From: Styela clava
Taxonomy: Eukaryota > Chordata > Ascidiacea > Stolidobranchia > Styelidae
Reading direction: 5' to 3'
Length of the DNA: 64,000 nt
Assembly: GCF_964204865.1 (NCBI RefSeq)
Contig: NC_135262.1
Coordinates: 4,092,001 to 4,156,000, forward strand
Below, one piece after another: positions 37,341 to 48,500 of this stretch; positions within the stretch are counted from its first letter, which is position 1, and the number at the start of each line of letters is the position of its first letter. Under the pieces are notes generated by a model, which saw only the letters and a program-made list of their open reading frames with translations, was not told where the DNA came from and did no database searches. The translations under genes were made by a program, and so were the position numbers.

Positions 37341-37827
37341 TGCTGGACATGGGAATTGCATCCGATATGTGTAACGTATACGGTGACAACACGGCTGAGT
37401 CTTACGCTTTAATTGCCTGGTCATCTTACACGACGATCCACATATTCAGGCATTTTAAACACTTCTCACCGCTTTCAGATGCGCCAGTTTCAACGCTGTA
37501 TATGGAAATCACAGAATATGCGACCACCTCATTGTATTGTGCCTGACGTGGGACTCGGGGACTTAAGACTCGAATTTGAAATTTGCTGGGACCTGACTTG
37601 AATGGATCGTGACTCGAATTGAGTCGAGACGCGGGGTTTAAAGATTACACCCAACACTTGAGTTAGCACGAAACCACAACACAGATTTATCAATCACGAA
37701 AGTTAATTCAAATGAGTAACTGATTTTTCGAACAATATATTGTGGTGTTACAATTTTTATCAAATTCCGTAAGTAAGTAAGTAAGTAATTTAACCAGCCA
37801 TCGACTGTATTTTCAAAGTATATTAAA

Positions 37828-38283
37828 GGACAAGAGAGCTACGCCCAAATATACGGACACGTCTGTTCGCAGTACATTACGGTTTACCGTACCGTCGGAC
37901 AAGAGAGCTACGCCCAAATATATGGACACGTCTGTTCGCAGTACATTACGGTTTACCGTCAGATCACAGTCTACAAATATATTCACACCAAGCGAAGCAG
38001 TACAGTAGGACACAAAATGGCGTCCGATGTCCGCAGAACGTTTAATGACGTCATAGCAAACAAAAACAAATCTCACAGAGCTAACAGAAATATTTAAAAT
38101 GAATAAAAGTGATAGCCTTCTGGGAAAATTTTTTATCTCCAACCACTGAAAATTTTAAAGCAATTGGTCCAGTATTCGAAGAGAAAAGCGTTTTTTTAAT
38201 ATTTCCACTAGGTGTGTTATTCTGTGTCAAACAACAAGAACAAGAACAACATAATATTGAAACGATCGTTATGTCCACTACGT
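37828..38283. mobile_element. CAAGAGAG-end DNA element, degenerate copy
   Basis: Begins ACAAGAGAGCTACGCCCAAA with a partial tandem duplication of its first about 75 bp (GGACACGTCTGTTCGCAGTA appears twice). It continues with AATGGCGTCCGATGTCCGCA and ends GTTATGTCCACTACGTGTCC, as in the copies at 45.5 and 52.6 kb. Confidence 0.8.
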
Positions 38284-38564
38284 GTCCAAAAAGCTACTAC
38301 AATCTCTGCAGCGCTCAACTGTGCTCATATTATCATTCCGACGAATACGTCATGGATAGCGATTGGCACAACGTGACTTGCAAAAATCCATGTCAACAAA
38401 AACATTCGTTCCAGATCGCCAGTTTACGAATATTTCCGACAATTATTCCAGTTCACTGGCTCAAAATGTCGGTAATCTGTGACCTGGACAATATTACCTC
38501 AATTAACGAGCATTTCAATGCGCATTGCATTCGTTTCACTGGAATTTATAAACAAGCGAATTGA
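38284..38564 (+). other. Cysteine-rich open frame of unknown status
   Basis: The frame starting in the preceding transposon stays open for about 93 codons into unique sequence, with eight or so cysteines (for example NLCSAQLCSYY, VTCKNPCQQKH, SVICDLDN), and ends TGA at 38,562-38,564. Cys density is unusual for random DNA. No family is recognised, and no clear own start, signal peptide or splice site is visible. Confidence 0.2.
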
Positions 38565-39510
38565 AAGATTTGAGAAACTTCCATAATATTTATGTCAGAG
38601 GGCGTGCTTGTTTTTTTATGGGACAAAAATCTTGGACAAAAATATTATTCAATCAGCAGAGTTGGTTGGCCGTGTATATAGTGGAGTTGCGATCTGGTTT
38701 GTTTCTTTAAAATATATTAGACACAAGTACAACTCTTGATCTGTTTGAAATTTTGTTATTATTGCAACAAAACATATTTGTCTTATTCTATATTCATATA
38801 CTGTAACAATCTACTTTAGTAGTTAGAAAGAAAGGAGTCTTTTAAAAGACTCAAGCGGAACTATAGTTCTGCTTGAAATTTTGTTTTCATTGTAAAAAAA
38901 ATACATTATATATCCATAACTATAACAATTCAGTTCAGTAGTTGGAAAGGAAAGTGTCTTTTATGTATAAGTCTAATATTTCGTGTTTTTCAAATCGTCT
39001 CTTGGATGCTATTTTTATTTTTTTAAAATGTAAAATTCGACGATTCATTCTGCTGCGTAATAATCTTATGTGACTCTCAATTGAGAATTATAAATATCTA
39101 TTTATGCGGAACTGCGAAGGGTGTGAAAAAGCTCCATATAAAAAACAGTAGATGACACGGAAAAAATGTAAAAACGAAAAACATTTGAGTTTACGAATCA
39201 TCTATTAGAAGCACTAGTTACAACGTCTCGAGTTAATTATTATGACAGTTGATAAATTGATAATCGCAGTTTAAGTCATCATTGTAAGACAAGGGGTCTC
39301 AGAGCAGTTGGAGGTGGCCACAATGCTAGGCGCAAAACTGAATATACATTTCCCCTTCACAAGCAAACTAAACAAGTAAAATAATAGTTAAAATCAGTTC
39401 AATGTATTTCTCAATCATTTTTCTGTATTATATATATACTTTGCAGTAAACTATTACTGATCCATAATTTTATTCTCTATGTATTGTTTTGTAGAAACTA
39501 ACATAAAACA

Positions 39511-42500
39511 ATGAGTCACTTATCAGCATCATCAAATAAAGAAGAAGATTTTGAAACAAATAAAAGTAATATTAGATGCTTTTTTTAAATAAAATGTTAA
39601 AATATGGTGGAATGTTACAATGTATCTGATTTAAGTAAGGCATTATTACAAGGTTCTAAGTAAGGTTCAAAACAAACTACGATACTTATTCACAATCCTA
39701 TCAAGGCCCTGTACAATCAGTCACCAATATTTAACTATACGTTAGTTAACAGGGATGGGCAAGGTTGTTTACCAGGGGCCAAAAATATAACCTGGTGAGC
39801 CACGTAAGTGTGACGTAAAAAGTTACATTTTATGAAAAATATTTACAGTGTTACAAAAGTAAATGCGGAAAGCAATAAGCCTTGTGCCAAAACTAAATTT
39901 AATCGCAATCTCAGCAAATTCCTTGAGCATTTTTTTTAGCTAAAACATCAAAATTTGCTTTTAGTTGTGGCAGCATCAGGCGGGGTACCCAGCGGGCCGG
40001 ATTTAGTCCGCGGGCCGTAGTTCGCCCATGTCATCGCTTGTTTGAAATAACCGTAATCCATTAATCCCAACCTATCTCATTAATTCCTCTTTAACCCTAC
40101 ATTCTTCCCCCACTATGCACAAAAACTACCTTGTTTATTCAATCTTTAATACATCCTTTGTTAGTCGCACTCCCGTTTTTGTTTAAGTAGTTTATAATGT
40201 GTATAGTTTATAATAAGTTTTATAGTAATAATAATGCAAACCTAAAAAATACTAGTAATACTACAACAACTGACTGCTTTTATCTAGCCTTGTTCGGAGC
40301 AAAGGCGCGAGTTTGCGTCGTATTCATCAATTTACAAAAAAAAAAATTGCCCCTAAAAAAATGAACTGGCTACGATTTTGAATAACAAACCGCCAATGGT
40401 ATTTACAGCTCCATGCCCGTCCTATTATTTCATTCATTGGAAATATTAAATTATATTCTGTATTTTAGCAGATAAATCCGATGTCAACACAGAAGCTGGA
40501 GATTCGAGCATAAATAAAAGTAATACCTATCTTTGTTTGCCCAAATATTTGACTCCGTCATTTTCAGATCAGATTGCTGTGTTTAATTTTATACCATTCT
40601 TTGGTACTCCCGAAGTATATGAACCAATATGGCGGAAACCGGAACGTAGTATGTGTACCAGGTCAGGGTTGGGCCATAATTTTAGGTACAAATACTACGG
40701 GAGTCACTTGGCTAGTCCCCGAACTCGTAATAGAACTAAAATAAGGAAAATTGGAATAAAATTATGACCTAACCCTAACCTGGTACACCTACACGTTCCG
40801 GTGTCCGCCATCTTGGTTCACATACTTCGAGAGCACCCAATTTTTCTCATTCCGAGAAATCCATACAACGAACAATAAAGTAGTTGAACTTTTGAGTGAT
40901 ATGGACCATATTTGAAAAAATATTTTATTCCATTTTTTACATTTCACATAGTTTGTATTGGAGTTAAGTCTTTGTATATATATATATATCACAAAATAGC
41001 ATTTGGTAAAGTATTATTTTTTAAACATATTTATAGCCGTGACGTGGGTATTCCCGCAGTGTGTGTACCAGGTTAGAATTAGGCCATAATTTTTATTTCG
41101 ATTTTCCTTATTCTAGTTTTATTATGAGTTCGGGACTGTCTGTTTTAGCCAAGTGAATATACCCCCTTCCCATAGGTTTCAGTCCCTTTACACAACTCAA
41201 TGTAAAGTAGGCGAACAAAATTAGTTACATCCATATTGGTACACATATATACTTCTGGAGTGTCCAGCGCCCCACTCGGGGTTGTATGAATTGTGTAGCT
41301 TATGTCTAACTCGAAATATTGCGGTCGGTTTTGTTTCAATAGCGCGTTTTTTGGAGCGAAATCATACTTCGTATGCGTCATATGAAGGAAAGTTGAATTG
41401 TTGTTGAACATGGAATGCATCGAATGATTTAAAGGGCTCCCTGTGCAACTATTCTACTTGCGATAAGTATTAGATGTTAGAAGCAAGGCGATCGAAAACA
41501 ACAAATATTCTTTCGCTGAATTTAAAGAACAAACTACGCGCGATTTGCTCAAATTTTTCTTTGTCGTACAGTATCCATAACATTACAATTTTTTTCTATT
41601 TACCTCAAATGTCTTTCATCAAATCATTACATGAGTTAATGAGGTACAGGTTAAAAGTGAAACAGGTTTTAATGAAGCTTTATTTACGTCGGTGTCCATT
41701 TATCTCATTCATTGTTTTAGTATTTAGGGCGCCAAACGGGCGGGGAATTTTAAACGTAATATTTTTAAATTTTTCCATGAATGCCATTTCACGTAGATAA
41801 AACACTGACTGGAAATTGGACAATAGACAGTGATCTTATGATTGAGACTTCTCACCGACTTTCGTTTCCTCCCAGATAAACAAGAAAATCCAATCCCATT
41901 ATAAAAATCTCAATACAATATAAGCTCACTTCCTCTCGATATTTTTATTTCAAAGATGACAGAAAAGAAGAACCCGGAACAAAGACCTTTGATAAAATAG
42001 GAAGTCGGCCATCGAAAATTAAATTGGAAAAGATCTGAAAAGTGAAAGGTAAAACGTAATACATTTATAGCAATCATTTGTATTAAAATATCCATGCGCC
42101 CTTTTTTAAAATGACTTTCAGAAATGTTGTTGTTGGCCGCGGTGCGCTGATGTACCAGGAAGGGGTCTCTAATTCAAATGTTCATGACAGCTGCGCATCG
42201 AAACTGCTTTTGGAGGGTGATCCAAGATCTTGCCTGCCCAGAACTCTTTGCATATACATAAGATACGCAAGACCAAATAGTCAAATATCATGAACTCTCC
42301 AGGACTTTTCTATATTCCCTAGATTTCCCAGGATCCCGGTTCGGAACCACTAAACTGAACGATTAAGTTTAGTGGTTGAATATATATAACTTTTTGTCTG
42401 AAATTACTGCCAAATTCATTTTCCAATCAGACTTGATAGGCTTCTAGTTGAGTCAGTTTTTTGATGTAGAGTAAGAGGAAATTTTACAGATTAAAATATA

Positions 42501-45500
42501 TAAAAATGTGATACATAAAAGTGTGACGGCTCTGTACACACTGGTGGCCACTTCCAACCAATTTTTGCAAGTCTAATACGGAAACGTGTGTGAGTAAAAG
42601 TGTCAAGTCTTCGTACACATGAAACAAATAACTGGTTAATTATTCATATACCCGGCGTAAACAGGCAGCAGTGGCGCATCTAGGGTGCGGTTCAAGCCAT
42701 GGGCGCTGTTTGGACAAGGGCGCAAAGTTTTAATCCAAAAATGTTTCAATAAAATATTTTCCAATTGGAAGTAACTTAAACCCACATTTTTACAGCAATA
42801 ATAACGTACAAATACCTCATTTCAATAACATTCATTATAAATTGTCACCCAACGATCAAAGTGGGACGCAATTTCAAATTTTTCTATGGGTGCCATTTTA
42901 CGTAGATACGCCACTGACTGACGATTGGACTATAGGCAGTGATCTTCCATATGATTGAGTCGTCTTACCGGTTTTCTTTTCCCATCAGATAGACAAGCAA
43001 ATCCTATATTAATATAAATATTTGCAATACAATTTAAGCTCACTTCGTCACGATTTTTGTATATTTTTTAAAGATAACAAAAACAAAGAACCTGGAGTAA
43101 AGACCTTCGATAAAATAGGCAGTCGGCCATCGAAAATCAAATTGGAAAAAAATGAAAAAGTGAAAGGTAAAACATAATACATATAAAGCAATCATTTGTA
43201 GTAACATACCCACCCGATTACAGACCTCTCTTTTCAAACAATTTCCAGACATGTTGGAAATGCTACAGAAATTTCGGTACTCCCCTAGTATGTGAACCAA
43301 GATGGCGGACACCGGAACGTAGTATGTGTACCAGGTTAGGGTTAAGCCATAATTTCAGGTACAAATACTACGGAAGTCACTTGGCTAGTCTCCGAACTCG
43401 TAATAGAACTAAAATAAGGAAAATTGGAATAAAATTATGACCTAACCCTAACCTGGTACACATACTAAGTTCCGGTGTTCGCCATCTTGGTTCACATACT
43501 ACGGGAGCACCGAAAGCACGTCGTTTTAATGAAATAGTGTAATTATGGCACTTAGTTAATGAATATATAGGAATAATTCATGGCGCTCCAGAAGTGTATG
43601 TGTCAATATGGATATAACTAATTTTGTTCGTCTACTTCACACCAAGTTGTGTGAAGGGACTGGATCATATGGACAGGGGGTGTATTCACTTAGCTAACAC
43701 AGACTGTCCCCGAACTCGTAATAGAACTAAAATAAGGAAAATCGGAATAAAATTCTGGCCTAACCCTAACCTGGTACACACAGTACGGGAGTACCTAATT
43801 TTTTTAGCTCAGTAAATCACCATAATTGGTAGCTAAAAATCATTATTTATATTTTGTCTCTTTGAACGATTCGACGCTTTTAAACGCTATTTTTGTTTGC
43901 GCAGGTTCTTCAGACGGAGACGGAAAATGTTGCAATTCGATAAAAGGTAAAAGGAAACTTTCTTATTTCTAATACTTTGAGCTCCGTTTTGAATTACAAC
44001 CAGGGCTGTCGGTTCCGGGCCGGAGTTTCACTTTTTTGATAGGAGTCACATTTTCATTTCATTGCCCGGAGTGGTAATTTCATAGTTTAAACGATAATTG
44101 ATGATAATAAATAATATTTCAAGTTGAAATTCAATTGGAATTCAAATGGAAATGTTTTGACTAATATTTTGTTTTTCTTTACTTATTCCCTGTCTTCAAC
44201 AGTAACTGCTCATAAGAAGCCCATACTCGCAACATTTGCGGTTTTCTTGGTTCTTGTTGGATTGACTTTGGGATTGGTCTTCAAGTTTAGTAAGTCAAGT
44301 TTCATATCATCAATTGTCGATTATCGGTTTTTCTTATATCTTGCCTCCTTTCGCTCCGGAAAAGATCGCTATAAAAGCATCCACTGATATCTTACAACAT
44401 GTAACAAGCTGATACTAATATTTGGAACGACCGGAACCTTTGCGATCTGGCATTACCTACCCGATTTATTACACCCTACCCAGAGTGCAGTGTGTTTTGA
44501 AGAGTGTTCCGCGGAACACTGCTGTTCCGCGAGCTTGTTCGGAGTGTTCTGCGGGACGGGGATCGAAATTGCGACTAGATTGGTCGCCATGGCGATCTCG
44601 GCAGAACTTCGGCGCTTCTGGGTTTTAAATTTGTCTCCCAACAGGCGACAAACAGGCGGGCGGGCCTAGAGTCAGTCTGGATAACATGGCGTTTTTGTGA
44701 ACCGTGCAATATCGATAACCGCCGGCGTAATTTTTTAATTGTCAAGTTTACATCAAACTTTTTAATATTACCATAAGCTAAATTTTTTGGAAACACTCCT
44801 TCCCAATAGATTGTTAGCTTAAAACTGTAAGCCTCAAAAGATGTCGTGATAAGCCGGTTGTGCAAGTTGATGCAAAAAGTTAATTCATTACGCAATTTTT
44901 GTTATCAATTTTACCTCCTAATTTCTTGATGTTCCGCGGGGCGAGATAAAAAGCGTAGGTGTTTCGGGGCAACAAAAGTTTGAGAAACAGTGCCCTTGAA
45001 TTTAATTTTTTTTTTTTCTAGGAAAAGAAATAAATGAGTTGGAACTTGCTATAAATGAACAAACTGAAAAGATTAACGAACAAGGAACAAAAGCATTCGA
45101 GCAATTGAAAAAGATAAATTTTTTCCGAGCTGTTTTAATCCATCAAGGTGGGTATTCACTTATTCAACGTCACAAATATCAATGACTTGCCCATAAACGT
45201 CCTTTCAAGCTGTTGCGCAATGCGTTTACAAACGTGGTTGGCAGAGGAAGACGCAACCGATATCAAATCATACTATGAATAAAAATATTTCGTCGATATA
45301 ACTTATTGAACGGAATCAAGCTCGTCTCGTTGCAGATTTATTTTGTGGCAATTAATCACTGACGCACATAGACGAAAGTCACTTCTACAATCCTGTTGTT
45401 CTAATAATATTCCCAGCCGAATCGCTCAAAAGCAGTGGTTCTCTAACTTTTTAAGGCGAGCACCCTTTTCAGGAACTGTCAAGTCTCGCGCCCCACCTCA

Positions 45501-48500
45501 AAAATAACATGCTACAAATAAACAAGAGAGCAATGCTCAAATATATGGACACGCAGAACAATTCCCCGAAAATCATATGCGGTGACCAACGACTAACATA
45601 CCGGCGGTGACTTACCAGTACCTGTATCGGGGTACCGTGACGGTACAGGGACTGTCATAGATATTTTAGGTCCTGTGACAATTGAAACATCAGTTGAAAT
45701 ATCTCGTGATATGAGTCAATTATGTACCGTATTATCGGATCAGGTACCGAACCACAGTCAAACATTTCAGATAAAAACGTTACTAAATAACATGCGTCAA
45801 CTTAACACCAGCCGAATCGGGGTACAATTTTTGGTACAGTGACTGTCATAGCCGTTTAGGGCTGATGGACAATTCGACTACACGGACAACTCACCAGGCC
45901 TAGGGTGGTGTAGCCAGTCTGCGGACAATTTCATTCAAACCGCTATAAAACAAAAACCAATATATCTAACCCGTTAATTTTTTTCACCGTGGGTGCATTG
46001 GCGGCATTTATTCTACACGCTAAACCTCGTATTAACTTTCTACGACAAAGGGTTGAAGCTATACAAATCCCCAAAGTACGGCACTCGAAAGACGTATTTG
46101 CGACCGAACGACCAGTGTGCGACCACGGATTTCAAGCCTTGATCATCGTTTATGCTGCGTCGAGACTATCGCATACGCAGCCATACAGCAATCAAACAGA
46201 CAAAACACGGTGGTCGCAAATTGGTTGACAATTGTTGGTCTTGTGACAGCGTGAAAACATTGGGCTTCTAATTGCATTTCTGACCGTCATATATTTCAAG
46301 AACACGGTTATTTCGAACAAAACTCGTTAAATTATAAACAAAGCACCACATCACAGCAATCAAACAGACGAAAACACGGTGGCCGCAAATTGGTTGACAA
46401 AGATATTATCGACGTATCGGAAATGCACACCCCCTATTCCCCCTCCTTCAAATGTAGAAACGCGAAACTTTCAAATATGATTAAAAGAAACACAACTCTA
46501 CCCACCTGCCAAGTTTCATCTTTTTATTTCTCATACTTGTATGGATTTTCAAGCTTTTGACAGCTACGAGTTAGTTCAGTGTCACCGCGCTGTGTTACGG
46601 TACCAGAACTCCTGTCTTGTGACAGCGTGAATTGAAATTGCAAGATGGTCCGTTGGACACAAAATGGCGTCCGATATCCGCAGAACGTTTAGTGACGTCA
46701 TAGCAAACAAAAACAAATCTTACAGAGCTAACAGGAATATTTGAAATAAATAAAAGTAATAGCCTTCTGGAGAAAAATTTCATCTTCAACCACTGAAAAT
46801 TTCAAAGCAATTAGTCCAGTAATCAAAGAGAAAAGCGACTTTTTAAAAACGTGTCAAAGAACAAGAACAACAACAAGAACAAGAACAAGAACAACAACAA
46901 CATAATATTGAAACGATCGTTATGTCCACTACGTGTCCAATAATAGTAAGGCTCCATGCTAAGAATACTAAAAATACAAGCACAACAGCGCTCTGCAATC
47001 TCTAAACAATGAAGAAATTTAAATATCCGAAAAATGGCGGGCAAGATCAAATCTAACAAATATTTATTGGACACGTTTGGTGGACTTGACGATCGTTTCA
47101 ATATTAAGTTGTTATTGTTATTATTTGTCTCCATCATTTTTGAAAAATCGCTTTTCTCTTCGAATACTGAACCAATTGCTTTGTTAAAGATAAAATTTTT
47201 CTCCAGAAGGCTATTATTATTATTTTTGCTATGACGTCATCAGACGTCATCAAAATTATTGCCATTGGGTGGCGCTACGTGTCCATATATTTGAGTATAG
47301 CTCTCTTGTATTTTAATTAGCTTCACGACCTCTCGAAAAATTGTCTACGCCTCCTTTGTGGGGCGTGCCCCACCGTTTTAGAACCACTGTTTTACAGTCT
47401 TAGTTTTACCTTGATAGTCGCCCGTAATCTCGCTCTGAGATTAGCGTTCTCTGTTTCGGATTAAGAGTGCTCGACGTTGCTTTGAGTAAATTTTCTTGAA
47501 AAAAAATTTACAAACACTTTCATTGCTGTGATCTGCAGCCGAAAAACACAGCGCAAATCATGTGACTCTCGTGGTTTTCCATATGGTTGAGCCGTCTTAT
47601 CGGCGTTCCTCTCCCCCGGGATAAATATGTATATCCTATCCTTGTTCTTTGCGTTACTGCCTATTGTTATGACAAAATCGCTTTTTTTCTTCAACTATCG
47701 GACCAAATGATTTGAAATTTTCAGTAGTTAAAGATTGTACTTTTCGCTATTACTTTAATTTAATACTAAATTTTCTATGAATTCTATAATCTGATATTTC
47801 ATCCAAAATTTTGCTGTATTATATTTTCTCACTCATGGAACACTGTTTTCAACTTATTTCAAGCGGTTTCTCGATTGAATATCAGACCTACAGGTACGGT
47901 ACTGGTAAGTTACCGCATATGGATTTTCAAGGAATTGATGATAAAATATTTTGTCTATACATTTGAACATCTTTCTCTTGTTTTATTTAGAATATGTCAT
48001 CCGCAATGACGGCGTAATAATATGGTACAATAACCAAATACGCAATCACGCCTATTATCAGGCTTCGAGGCTTTGCAATCAATACAACTCAACACTCGTA
48101 AAAATAAGAAATAAACAAGAATACATTGCAATCAAGGACTTGGTGAATAATATCCAAAACTATCCAAAAACTTGTTGGACTGCACTGATATACGATCCTA
48201 TGGTAAAGTTGCAATATAGGCTATCTATTGAAGTAAAACACAGTAGGATATATATATGATATGATTGATGCACATAATCAGAGAGATAAAAGAAAATTTC
48301 AAGCAACTTAATTTTCGTTTGTGGAATATGTTGTATTACCAATCCAGCTGTCCATCTGGTACTCCCGTAGTGTGTGTATCAGGTTAGGGAATAATTTTAT
48401 TCCGATTTTCCTCATTTTAGTTCTATTACGAGTTCAGGGACTGTCTGTTTTAGCCAACGACTAACATACCAAGCCAAGTGAATATACCCTCTATCCATAG

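Larger units (their letters stand above)
34080..37345. repeat. Inverted duplication, arm 1
   Basis: Blocks here recur in reverse complement at 40,795-43,170: 34,080-34,320 with 40,795-41,045; 34,330-34,740 with about 42,760-43,170; 34,850-35,480 with 41,760-42,380; 36,670-37,345 with 41,040-41,725. The order is not perfectly mirrored, since the first pair has moved. About 35,500-36,670 is present only in this arm and holds gene B's first recognised exon. Long stretches differ by only scattered substitutions. Confidence 0.88.
40795..43170. repeat. Inverted duplication, arm 2
   Basis: Reverse-complement counterpart of arm 1 blocks (see arm 1 for pairs). It lacks arm 1's 35,500-36,670 segment: the junction is near 41,725-41,760. 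The 60-residue frame at 42,111-42,293 is identical to the minus-strand frame at 34,954-35,136, showing how recent the copy is. Confidence 0.88.

Noticed and set aside
44488-44992. Complete hAT element between hAT-like ends
   Set aside because: CAGTGTGTTTTGAA and GTTTGAGAAACAGTG look transposon-like, but the ends are not properly inverted and no target duplication is seen.
45989-46228. 79-residue frame duplicated at 53,043-53,282 as a conserved gene
   Set aside because: Both lie inside two recent copies of the same transposon and have no recognised domain; conservation reflects copy age.
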